Source: Euonymus europaeus
Taxonomy: Eukaryota > Streptophyta > Magnoliopsida > Celastrales > Celastraceae
Direction: 5' to 3'
DNA: 64,000 bases
Assembly (NCBI GenBank): GCA_963580455.1
Contig: OY756967.1
Coordinates: 10,748,501 to 10,812,500 of the forward strand
Below, piece after piece: positions 1 to 12,400 of this stretch; the first letter of the stretch is position 1; every line of letters starts with the position of its first letter. Position numbers and translations under genes: made by a program. The notes below the pieces were generated by a model, which saw only the letters and a list, made by a program, of their open reading frames with translations, was not told the DNA's origin and made no database searches.

Positions 1-3000
1 ATTTATCATAGAAAGTTGTTGTTTTGCCATCGAAATAATCTAGAAAGTTTATACTCATGAAATTTGATATAGAAGAACAATAAAAAGTGTACATCGAGCA
101 ACTTTGATTGTCCGAAGTTGCTCAACTCTCTCTATGGAGGGAGCTTTTGAAGGTTTTGTACATTTGTCATAGAAAGTTGTTGTTTTGGCATCGAAATAAT
201 CTTGGAAGCTTATACTCATAAAATTTGACATAGAAGAACAATAAAACGTGTACACCGAGCAACTTTGATGTTCCGAAGTTGCTCAACTCTCTCTATGGAG
301 GGAGCTTTTGAAGGTTTTGTCCATTTGTCATAGAAAGTTGTTGTTTTGGCATCTAAATAATCTTGGAAGCTTATAATCATAAAATTTGACATAGGAGAAC
401 AATAAAAAGTGTACACCGAGCAACTTTGATGTTCCGAAGTTGCTCAACTCTCTCTATGAAGGAGCTTTTGAATGTTTTGTCCATTTGTCGTAGAAAGTTG
501 GTCTTTTGCCATTGAAATAATCTTGGAAGCTTATACTCATAAAATTTGACATAGATGAACATTAAAAAGTGTACACCGAGCAACTTTGATAGTACGAAGT
601 TGATCAACTCTCTCTTTAGAGGAGCTTTTAACGGTTTTGTCCACTTGTCATAGAAAGTTTGTGTTTTCGCATCGAAATAATCCTTGAAGCTCATACTTAG
701 AAAATTCGACATAGAAGAACAATAAAACGTGCACACCGAGCATCTTTGATAGTCCGAAGTTGCTCAACTCTCTCTATGAAGGAGCTTTTAACGGTTTTGT
801 CCATTTGTCATAGAAAGTTGGTGTTTTTGCATTGAAATAATCTTGGAAGCTCATTTTCGTAAAATTTAACATAGAAGAACAATAAAAATTGTACACCGAG
901 CAACTTTGATTGTCCGAAGTTGCTCAACTCTCTCTATGGAGGAGCTTTTAAAGGGTTTGTCGATTTTCCATAGGAAGTTGTTGTTTTGGCATCGAAATAA
1001 TCTTGGAAGCTTATACTCATAAAATTTGACATAGAAGAACAATAAAACGTGCACACCGAGCATCTTTTACGTTTCGAAATGGGTCAACACTCTCTATGAA
1101 GGAGCTTTTAACTGTTTTATCCATTTGTCATAGAAACTTGGGATTTTGGCATCGAAATAATCTAGGAAGCTTATACTCATAAAATTTGACATAGAAGAAC
1201 ATTAAAAAGTGTACACCGAGCAACTTTGTTGTTCCGAAGTTGCCCAACTCTCTCTATGGAGGAGCTTTTGAATGTTTTTCCATTTGTCATGGAAAGTTGG
1301 TCTTTTGCCATCGAAATAATCTTGGAAGCTTATACTCATAAAATTTGACATAGAAGAACATTAAAAAGTGTACACCGAGCAACTTTGTTGTTCCGAAGTT
1401 GCTCAATTCTCTATATGGAGGAGCTTTTCAAGGTATTGTCCATTTATCATAGAAAGTTGTTGTTTTGCCATCGAAATAATCTAGGAAGCTTATACTCACG
1501 AAATTTGATATAGAAGAACAATAAAAAGTGTACATCGAGCAACTTTGATTGTCCGAAGTTGCTCAACTCTCTCTATGGAGGGAGCTTTTGAAGGTTTTGT
1601 CCATTTGTCATAGAAAGTTGTTGTTTTGGCATCGAAATAATCTTGGAAGCTTATACTCATAAAATTTGACATAGGAGAACAATAAAAAGTGTACACCGAG
1701 CAACTTTGATGTTCCGAAGTTGCTCAACTCTCTCTATGAAGGAGCTTTTGAATGTTTTGTCCATTTGTCGTAGAAAGTTGGTCTTTTGCCATTGAAATAA
1801 TCTTGGAAGCTTATACTCATAAAATTTGACATAGATAAATATTAAAAAGTGTACACCGAGCAACTTTGATAGTACGAATTGGCTCAACTCTCTCTTTGGA
1901 GGACCTTTTAACGGTTTGGTCCACTTGTCATAGAAAGTTTGTGTTTTCGCATCGAAATAATCCTTGAAGCTCATACTAAGAAAATTCGACATAGAAGAAC
2001 AATAAAACGTGCACACCGAGCATCTTTGATAGTCCGAAGTTGCTCAACTCTCTCTATGGAGGAGCTTTTAACGGTTTTGTCCATTTGTCATAGAAAGTTG
2101 GTGTTTTTGCATCGAAATAATCTTGGAAGCTCATTTTCGTAAAATTTAACATAGAAGAACAATAAAAATTGTACACCGAGCAACTTTGATTGTCCGAAGT
2201 TGCTCAACTCTCTCTATGGAGGAGCTTTTAACGGGTTTGTCGATTTGTCATAGAAAGTTGCTGTTTTGGCATCGAAATAATCTTGGAAGCTTATACTCAT
2301 AAAATTTGACATAGATGAACAATAAAACGTGTACACCGAGCATCTTTGATGTTCCGAAATGGGTCAACTCTCTCTATGAAGGAGCTTTTAACTGTTTTAT
2401 CCATTTGTCATAGAAACTTGGTATTTTGGCATCCAAATAATCTAGGAAGCTTATACTCATAAAATTTGACATAGAAGAACAATAAAAAGTGTCAACCGAG
2501 CAACTTGGATGTTTCGAAGTTGCTCAACTCTCTCTATGGAGGAGCTTTTGAAGGTTTTGTCCATTTGTCATAGAAAGTTGTTGTTTGGTCATCGAAATAA
2601 TCTTGGAAGCTTATACTCATAAAATTTGACATAGAAGAACAATAAAACGTGTACACCGAGCATCTTTGATGGTCCGAAATTGGTCAACTCTCTCTATGAA
2701 GGAGCCTTTAACAGTTTTCTCCATTTGTCATAGAAACTTGGGATTTTGGCATCGAAATAATCTAGGAAGCTTATACTCATGAAATTCGATATAGAAGAAC
2801 AATAAAAAGTGTACACCGAGCAACTTTGATTGTCCGAAGTTGCTCAACTCTCTCTATGGAGGAGCTTTTAACGGGTTTCTCGATTTGTCATAGAAAGTTG
2901 CTGTTTTGGCATCGAAATAATCTTGGAAGCTTATACTCATAAAATTTGACATAGAAGAACAATAAAACGTGTACACCGAGCATCTTTGATGGTCCGAAAT

Positions 3001-3843
3001 GGGTCAACTCTCTCTATGAAGGGGCTTTTAACTGTTTTATCCATTTGTAATAGAAACTTGGGATTTTGGTATCGAAATAATCTCGGAAGCTTATACTCAT
3101 AAAATTTGACATAGAAGAACAATAAAAAGTGTCAACCGAGCAACTTGGATATTTCGAAGTTGCTCAACTCTCACTATGGAGGGAGCTTTTGAAGGTTTTG
3201 TCCATTTGTCATAGAAAGTTGTTGTTTTGGCATCGAAATAATCTTGGAAGCTTATACTCATAAAATTTGATATAGGAGAACAATAAAAAGTGTACACCGA
3301 GCAACTTTGATGTTCCGAAGTTGCTCAACTCTCTCTATGAAGGAGCTTTTGAATGTTTTGTCCATTTGTCGTAGAAAGTTGGTCTTTTGCCATTGAAATA
3401 ATCTTGGAAGCTTATACTCATAAAATTTGACATAGATGAACATTAAAAAGTGTACACCGAGCAACTTTGATAGTACGAAGTTGCTCAACTCTCTCTTTAG
3501 AGGAGCTTTTAACGGTTTTGTCCACTTGTCATAGAAAGTTTGTGTTTTCGCATCGAAATAATCCTTGAAGCTCATACTTAGAAAATTCGACATAGAAGAA
3601 CAATAAAACGTGCACACCGAGCATCTTTGATAGTCCGAAGTTGCTCAACTCTCTCTATGAAGGAGCTTTTAACGGTTTTGTCCATTTGTCATAGAAAGTT
3701 GGTGTTTTTGCATCGAAATAATCTTGGAAGCTTATACTCATAAAATTTGACATAGAAGAACATTAAAAAGTGTACACCGAGCAACTTTGTTGTTCCGAAG
3801 TTGCTCAATTCTCTATATGGAGTAGCTTTTCAAGGTATTGTCC
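1..3843. repeat. HOR copy 0: 24-mer, 3843 bp
   Basis: Monomer order is A-B-B-C-D-E-F-G-H, A-B-C-D-E-F-G, I-J-F-G, B-C-D-E. Positions 1 to about 3390 match 3844 to about 7233 at a constant offset of 3843. I saw only two differences on reading: 603 (A, against C at 4446) and 3023 (G, against A at 6866). After 3390 the match ends: this copy continues C-D-E and then joins an A monomer near 3720, where the next copy continues through a further 11 monomers. The length difference, 5603 minus 3843, is 1760 bp or 11 monomers, so this copy either lost them or predates their gain. Confidence 0.92.
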
Positions 3844-6800
3844 ATTTATCATAGAAAGTTGTTGTTTTGCCATCGAAATAATCTAGAAAGTTTATACTCA
3901 TGAAATTTGATATAGAAGAACAATAAAAAGTGTACATCGAGCAACTTTGATTGTCCGAAGTTGCTCAACTCTCTCTATGGAGGGAGCTTTTGAAGGTTTT
4001 GTACATTTGTCATAGAAAGTTGTTGTTTTGGCATCGAAATAATCTTGGAAGCTTATACTCATAAAATTTGACATAGAAGAACAATAAAACGTGTACACCG
4101 AGCAACTTTGATGTTCCGAAGTTGCTCAACTCTCTCTATGGAGGGAGCTTTTGAAGGTTTTGTCCATTTGTCATAGAAAGTTGTTGTTTTGGCATCTAAA
4201 TAATCTTGGAAGCTTATAATCATAAAATTTGACATAGGAGAACAATAAAAAGTGTACACCGAGCAACTTTGATGTTCCGAAGTTGCTCAACTCTCTCTAT
4301 GAAGGAGCTTTTGAATGTTTTGTCCATTTGTCGTAGAAAGTTGGTCTTTTGCCATTGAAATAATCTTGGAAGCTTATACTCATAAAATTTGACATAGATG
4401 AACATTAAAAAGTGTACACCGAGCAACTTTGATAGTACGAAGTTGCTCAACTCTCTCTTTAGAGGAGCTTTTAACGGTTTTGTCCACTTGTCATAGAAAG
4501 TTTGTGTTTTCGCATCGAAATAATCCTTGAAGCTCATACTTAGAAAATTCGACATAGAAGAACAATAAAACGTGCACACCGAGCATCTTTGATAGTCCGA
4601 AGTTGCTCAACTCTCTCTATGAAGGAGCTTTTAACGGTTTTGTCCATTTGTCATAGAAAGTTGGTGTTTTTGCATTGAAATAATCTTGGAAGCTCATTTT
4701 CGTAAAATTTAACATAGAAGAACAATAAAAATTGTACACCGAGCAACTTTGATTGTCCGAAGTTGCTCAACTCTCTCTATGGAGGAGCTTTTAAAGGGTT
4801 TGTCGATTTTCCATAGGAAGTTGTTGTTTTGGCATCGAAATAATCTTGGAAGCTTATACTCATAAAATTTGACATAGAAGAACAATAAAACGTGCACACC
4901 GAGCATCTTTTACGTTTCGAAATGGGTCAACACTCTCTATGAAGGAGCTTTTAACTGTTTTATCCATTTGTCATAGAAACTTGGGATTTTGGCATCGAAA
5001 TAATCTAGGAAGCTTATACTCATAAAATTTGACATAGAAGAACATTAAAAAGTGTACACCGAGCAACTTTGTTGTTCCGAAGTTGCCCAACTCTCTCTAT
5101 GGAGGAGCTTTTGAATGTTTTTCCATTTGTCATGGAAAGTTGGTCTTTTGCCATCGAAATAATCTTGGAAGCTTATACTCATAAAATTTGACATAGAAGA
5201 ACATTAAAAAGTGTACACCGAGCAACTTTGTTGTTCCGAAGTTGCTCAATTCTCTATATGGAGGAGCTTTTCAAGGTATTGTCCATTTATCATAGAAAGT
5301 TGTTGTTTTGCCATCGAAATAATCTAGGAAGCTTATACTCACGAAATTTGATATAGAAGAACAATAAAAAGTGTACATCGAGCAACTTTGATTGTCCGAA
5401 GTTGCTCAACTCTCTCTATGGAGGGAGCTTTTGAAGGTTTTGTCCATTTGTCATAGAAAGTTGTTGTTTTGGCATCGAAATAATCTTGGAAGCTTATACT
5501 CATAAAATTTGACATAGGAGAACAATAAAAAGTGTACACCGAGCAACTTTGATGTTCCGAAGTTGCTCAACTCTCTCTATGAAGGAGCTTTTGAATGTTT
5601 TGTCCATTTGTCGTAGAAAGTTGGTCTTTTGCCATTGAAATAATCTTGGAAGCTTATACTCATAAAATTTGACATAGATAAATATTAAAAAGTGTACACC
5701 GAGCAACTTTGATAGTACGAATTGGCTCAACTCTCTCTTTGGAGGACCTTTTAACGGTTTGGTCCACTTGTCATAGAAAGTTTGTGTTTTCGCATCGAAA
5801 TAATCCTTGAAGCTCATACTAAGAAAATTCGACATAGAAGAACAATAAAACGTGCACACCGAGCATCTTTGATAGTCCGAAGTTGCTCAACTCTCTCTAT
5901 GGAGGAGCTTTTAACGGTTTTGTCCATTTGTCATAGAAAGTTGGTGTTTTTGCATCGAAATAATCTTGGAAGCTCATTTTCGTAAAATTTAACATAGAAG
6001 AACAATAAAAATTGTACACCGAGCAACTTTGATTGTCCGAAGTTGCTCAACTCTCTCTATGGAGGAGCTTTTAACGGGTTTGTCGATTTGTCATAGAAAG
6101 TTGCTGTTTTGGCATCGAAATAATCTTGGAAGCTTATACTCATAAAATTTGACATAGATGAACAATAAAACGTGTACACCGAGCATCTTTGATGTTCCGA
6201 AATGGGTCAACTCTCTCTATGAAGGAGCTTTTAACTGTTTTATCCATTTGTCATAGAAACTTGGTATTTTGGCATCCAAATAATCTAGGAAGCTTATACT
6301 CATAAAATTTGACATAGAAGAACAATAAAAAGTGTCAACCGAGCAACTTGGATGTTTCGAAGTTGCTCAACTCTCTCTATGGAGGAGCTTTTGAAGGTTT
6401 TGTCCATTTGTCATAGAAAGTTGTTGTTTGGTCATCGAAATAATCTTGGAAGCTTATACTCATAAAATTTGACATAGAAGAACAATAAAACGTGTACACC
6501 GAGCATCTTTGATGGTCCGAAATTGGTCAACTCTCTCTATGAAGGAGCCTTTAACAGTTTTCTCCATTTGTCATAGAAACTTGGGATTTTGGCATCGAAA
6601 TAATCTAGGAAGCTTATACTCATGAAATTCGATATAGAAGAACAATAAAAAGTGTACACCGAGCAACTTTGATTGTCCGAAGTTGCTCAACTCTCTCTAT
6701 GGAGGAGCTTTTAACGGGTTTCTCGATTTGTCATAGAAAGTTGCTGTTTTGGCATCGAAATAATCTTGGAAGCTTATACTCATAAAATTTGACATAGAAG

Positions 6801-9446
6801 AACAATAAAACGTGTACACCGAGCATCTTTGATGGTCCGAAATGGGTCAACTCTCTCTATGAAGGAGCTTTTAACTGTTTTATCCATTTGTAATAGAAAC
6901 TTGGGATTTTGGTATCGAAATAATCTCGGAAGCTTATACTCATAAAATTTGACATAGAAGAACAATAAAAAGTGTCAACCGAGCAACTTGGATATTTCGA
7001 AGTTGCTCAACTCTCACTATGGAGGGAGCTTTTGAAGGTTTTGTCCATTTGTCATAGAAAGTTGTTGTTTTGGCATCGAAATAATCTTGGAAGCTTATAC
7101 TCATAAAATTTGATATAGGAGAACAATAAAAAGTGTACACCGAGCAACTTTGATGTTCCGAAGTTGCTCAACTCTCTCTATGAAGGAGCTTTTGAATGTT
7201 TTGTCCATTTGTCGTAGAAAGTTGGTCTTTTGCCATCGAAATAATCTTGGAAGCTTATACTCATAAAATTTGACATAGATGAACATTAAAAAGTGTACAC
7301 CGAGCAACTTTGATAGTACGAAGTTGCTCAACTATCTCTATGGAGGAGCTTTTGAATGTTTTGTCCATTTGTCGTAGAAAGTTGGTCTTTTGCCATCGAA
7401 ATAATCTTGGAAGCTTATACTCAAAACATTTGACATAGATGAACATTAAAAAGTGTACACCGAGCAACTTTGATAGTCCGAAGTTGCTCAACTCTCTCTA
7501 TGGATGAGCTTTTAACGGTTTTGTCCATTTGTCATAGAAAGTTTGTGTTTTCGCATCGAAATAATCCTGGAAGCTCATACTCATAAAATTCGACATAGAA
7601 GAACAATAAAACGTGCACACCGAGCATCTTTGATAGTCCGAAGTTGCTCAACTCTCTCTATGGAGGAGCTTTTAACGGTTTTGTCCATTTGTCATAGAAA
7701 GTTGCTGTTTTGGCATCGAAATAATCTGGGAAGCTTATACTCATAAAATTTGACATAGAAGAACAATAAAACGTGTACACCGAGCATCTTTGATGGTCCG
7801 AAATGGGTCAACTCTCTCTATGAAGGAGCTTTTAACTGTTTTATCCATTTGTAATAGAAACTTGGGATTTTGGCATCGAAATAATCTCGGAAGCTTATAC
7901 TCATAAAATTTGACATAGAAGAACAATAAAAAGTGTCAACCGAGCAACTTGGATGTTTCGAAGTTGCTCAACTCTCTCTATGGAGGAGCTTTTGAAAGTT
8001 TTGTCCATTTGTCATAGAAAGTTGTTGTTTTGTCATCGAAATAATCTTGGAAGCTTATACTCATAAAATTTGACATAGAAGAACAATAAAACGTGTACAC
8101 CGAGCATCTTTGATGGTCCGAAATTGGTCAACTCTCTCTATGAAGGAGCCTTTAACAGTTTTCTCCATTTGTCATAGAAACTTGGGATTTTGGCAACGAA
8201 ATAATCTAGGAAGCTTATACTCATGAAATTCGATATAGAAGAACAATAAAAAGTGTACACCGAGCAACTTTGATTTTCCGAAGTTGCTCAACTCTCTCTA
8301 TGGAGGGAGCTTTTGAAGGTTTTGTCCATTTGTCACAGAAATTTGTTGTTTAGGCATCGAAATAATCTTGAAAGCTTATACTCATAAAATTTGACATAGA
8401 AGAACAATAAAACGTGTACACCGAGCAACTTTGATGTTCCCAAGTTGCTCAACTCTCTCTATGGAGGAGCTTTTGAATGTTTTGTCCGTTTGTCGTAGAA
8501 AGTTGGTCTTTTGCCATTGAAATAATCTTGGAAGCTTATACTCATAAAATTTGACATAGATGAACATTAAAAAGTGTACACCGAGCAACTTTGATAGTAC
8601 GAAGTTGCTCAACTCTCTCTTTAGAGGAGCTTTTAACGGTTTTGTCCACTTGTCATAGAAAGTTTGTGTTTTCGCATCGAAATAATCCTTGAAGCTCATA
8701 CTTAGAAAATTCGACATAGAAGAACAATAAAACGTGCACACCGAGCATCTTTGATAGTCCGAAGTTGCTCAACTCTCTCTATGGAGGAGCTTTTAACGGT
8801 TTTGTCCATTTGTCATAGAAAGTTGGTGTTTTTGCATTGAAATAATCTTGCAAACTCATTTTCGTAAAATTTAACATAGAAGAACAATAAAAATTGTACA
8901 CCGAGCAACTTTGATTGTCCGAAGTTGCTCAACTCTCTCTATGGAGGAGCTTTTAAAGGGTTTGTCGATTTGTCATAGGAAGTTGTTGTTTTGGCATCGA
9001 AATAATCTTGGAAGCTTATACTCATAAAATTTGACATAGAAGAACAATAAAACGTGTACACCGAGCATCTTTGATGTTCCGAAATGGGTCAACTCTCTCT
9101 ATGAAGGAGCTTTTAACTGTTTTATCCATTTGTCATAGAAACTTGGGATTTTGGCATCGAAATAATCTAGGAAGCTTATACTCATAAAATTTGACATAGA
9201 AGAACATTAAAAAGTGTACACCGAGCAACTTTGTTGTTCCGAAGTTGCCCAACTCTCTCTATGGAGGAGCTTTTGAATGTTTTTCCATTTGTCATAGAAA
9301 GTTGGTCTTTTGCCATCGAAATAATCTTGGAAGCTTATACTCATAAAATTTGACATAGAAGAACATTAAAAAGTGTACACTGAGCAACTTTGTTGTTCCG
9401 AAGTTGCTCAATTCTCTATATGGAGGAGCTTTTCAAGGTATTGTCC
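3844..9446. repeat. HOR copy 1: 35-mer, 5603 bp
   Basis: Order is A-B-B-C-D-E-F-G-H, A-B-C-D-E-F-G, I-J-F-G, B-C-C-D-X-G-I-J-B, C-D-E-F-G-H. This is the longest clear unit in the window. It contains two runs of the basic A-to-H cycle and a C-C-D-X-G-I-J-B segment that equals most of the 12-mer found elsewhere. Against copy 2 the offset is 5603 up to about 4906 and 5444-5446 beyond about 5339. The change is explained by one H monomer (about 5041-5200) that copy 2 lacks, plus a 2-bp CT gain in copy 2. Confidence 0.92.
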
Positions 9447-12400
9447 ATTTATCATAGAAAGTTGTTGTTTTGCCATCGAAATAATCTAGAAAGTTTATAC
9501 TCATGAAATTTGATATAGAAGAACAATAAAAAGTGTACATCGAGCAACTTTGATTGTCCGAAGTTGCTCAACTCTCTCTATGGAGGGAGCTTTTGAAGGT
9601 TTTGTACATTTGTCATAGAAAGTTGTTGTTTTGGCATCGAAATAATCTTGGAAGCTTATACTCATAAAATTTGACATAGAAGAACAATAAAACGTGTACA
9701 CCGAGCAACTTTGATGTTCCGAAGTTGCTCAACTCTCTCTATGGAGGGAGCTTTTGAAGGTTTTGTCCATTTGTCATAGAAAGTTGTTGTTTTGGCATCT
9801 AAATAATCTTGGAAGCTTATACTCATAAAATTTGACATAGGAGAACAATAAAAATTGTACACCGAGCAACTTTGATGTTCCGAAGTTGCTCAACTCTCTC
9901 TATGAAGGAGCTTTTGAATGTTTTGTCCATTTGTCGTAGAAAGTTGGTCTTTTGCCATTGAAATAATCTTGGAAGCTTATACTCATAAAATTTGACATAG
10001 ATGAACATTAAAAAGTGTACACCGAGCAACTTTGATAGTACGAAGTTGCTCAACTCTCTCTTTAGAGGAGCTTTTAACGGTTTTGTCCACTTGTCATAGA
10101 AAGTTTGTGTTTTCGCATCGAAATAATCCTTGAAGCTCATACTTAGAAAATTCGACATAGAAGAACAATAAAACGTGCACACCGAGCATCTTTGATAGTC
10201 CGAAGTTGCTCAACTCTCTCTATGAAGGAGCTTTTAACGGTTTTGTCCATTTGTCATAGAAAGTTGGTGTTTTTGCATTGAAATAATCTTGGAAGCTCAT
10301 TTTCGTAAAATTTAACATAGAAGAACAATAAAAATTGTACACCGAGCAACTTTGATTGTCCGAAGTTGCTCAACTCTCTCTATGGAGGAGCTTTTAAAGG
10401 GTTTGTCGATTTTCCATAGGAAGTTGTTGTTTTGGCATCGAAATAATCTTGGAAGCTTATACTCATAAAATTTGACATAGAAGAACAATAAAACGTGTAC
10501 ACCGAGCATCTTTTACGTTTCGAAATGGGTCAACACTCTCTATGAAGGAGCTTTTAACTGTTTTATCCATTTGTCATAGAAACTTGGGATTTTGGCATCG
10601 AAATAATCTAGGAAGCTTATACTCATAAAATTTGACAGAGAAGAACATTAAAAAGTGTACACCGAGCAACTTTGTTGTTCCGAAGTTGCTCAATTCTCTA
10701 TATGGAGGAGCTTTTCAAGGTATTGTCCATTTATCATAGAAAGTTGTTGTTTTGCCATCGAAATAATCTAGGAAGCTTATACTCACGAAATTTGATATAG
10801 AAGAACAATAAAAAGTGTACATCGAGCAACTTTGATTGTCCGAAGTTGCTCAACTCTCTCTATGGAGGGAGCTTTTGAAGGTTTTGTCCATTTGTCATAG
10901 AAAGTTGTTGTTTTGGCATCGAAATAATCTTGGAAGCTTATACTCATAAAATTTGACATAGGAGAACAATAAAAAGTGTACACCGAGCAACTTTGATGTT
11001 CCGAAGTTGCTCAACTCTCTCTATGAAGGAGCTTTTGAATGTTTTGTCCATTTGTCGTAGAAAGTTGGTCTTTTGCCATTGAAATAATCTTGGAAGCTTA
11101 TACTCATAAAATTTGACATAGATAAATATTAAAAAGTGTACACCGAGCAACTTTGATAGTACGAATTGGCTCAACTCTCTCTTTGGAGGACCTTTTAACG
11201 GTTTGGTCCACTTGTCATAGAAAGTTTGTGTTTTCGCATCGAAATAATCCTTGAAGCTCATACTAAGAAAATTCGACATAGAAGAACAATAAAACGTGCA
11301 CACCGAGCATCTTTGATAGTCCGAAGTTGCTCAACTCTCTCTATGGAGGAGCTTTTAACGGTTTTGTCCATTTGTCATAGAAAGTTGGTGTTTTTGCATC
11401 GAAATAATCTTGGAAGCTCATTTTCGTAAAATTTAACATAGAAGAACAATAAAAATTGTACACCGAGCAACTTTGATTGTCCGAAGTTGCTCAACTCTCT
11501 CTCTATGGAGGAGCTTTTAACGGGTTTGTCGATTTGTCATAGAAAGTTGCTGTTTTGGCATCGAAATAATCTTGGAAGCTTATACTCATAAAATTTGACA
11601 TAGATGAACAATAAAACGTGTACACCGAGCATCTTTGATGTTCCGAAATGGGTCAACTCTCTCTATGAAGGAGCTTTTAACTGTTTTATCCATTTGTCAT
11701 AGAAACTTGGTATTTTGGCATCCAAATAATCTAGGAAGCTTATACTCATAAAATTTGACATAGAAGAACAATAAAAAGTGTCAACCGAGCAACTTGGATG
11801 TTTCGAAGTTGCTCAACTCTCTCTATGGAGGAGCTTTTGAAGGTTTTGTCCATTTGTCATAGAAAGTTGTTGTTTGGTCATCGAAATAATCTTGGAAGCT
11901 TATACTCATAAAATTTGACATAGAAGAACAATAAAACGTGTACACCGAGCATCTTTGATGGTCCGAAATTGGTCAACTCTCTCTACGAAGGAGCCTTTAA
12001 CAGTTTTCTCCATTTGTCATAGAAACTTGGGATTTCGGCATCGAAATAATCTAGGAAGCTTATACTCATGAAATTCGATATAGAAGAACAATAAAAAGTG
12101 TACACCGAGCAACTTTGACTGTCCGAAGTTGCTCAACTCTCTCTATGGAGGAGCTTTTAACGGGTTTCTCGATTTGTCATAGAAAGTTGCTGTTTTGGCA
12201 TCGAAATAATCTTGGAAGCTTATACTCATAAAATTTGACATAGAAGAACAATAAAACGTGTACACCGAGCATCTTTGATGGTCCGAAATGGGTCAACTCT
12301 CTCTATGAAGGGGCTTTTAACTGTTTTATCCATTTGTAATAGAAACTTGGGATTTTGGTATCGAAATAATCTCGGAAGCTTATACTCATAAAATTTGACA

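Noticed and set aside
377..736. Recurrent minus-strand open frames of 61-119 codons, here and at many repeats of the same place, which look like a conserved small protein family.
   Set aside because: They are by-products of the repeat. The monomer is 160 bp, not a multiple of three, so each frame shifts in the next copy and stops soon after. The same bases are read in different frames in overlapping ORFs, and they differ only where the satellite differs. No start context or codon-level constraint is visible.
1939..2142. Plus-strand open frames of about 67 codons (also near 5782, 7543, 11226, 12989, 20196), and 106 codons at 61221-61541.
   Set aside because: These cross D-to-E or D-to-X monomers in satellite sequence with no other coding evidence. 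The longer one exists only because of a 1-bp insertion near 61300.
2500..2530. A tRNA-like B box in type I monomers (ggatgtttcgaagttgc).
   Set aside because: Only a partial resemblance to the GGTTCGANTCC consensus. There is no A box at the right distance and no cloverleaf could be drawn.
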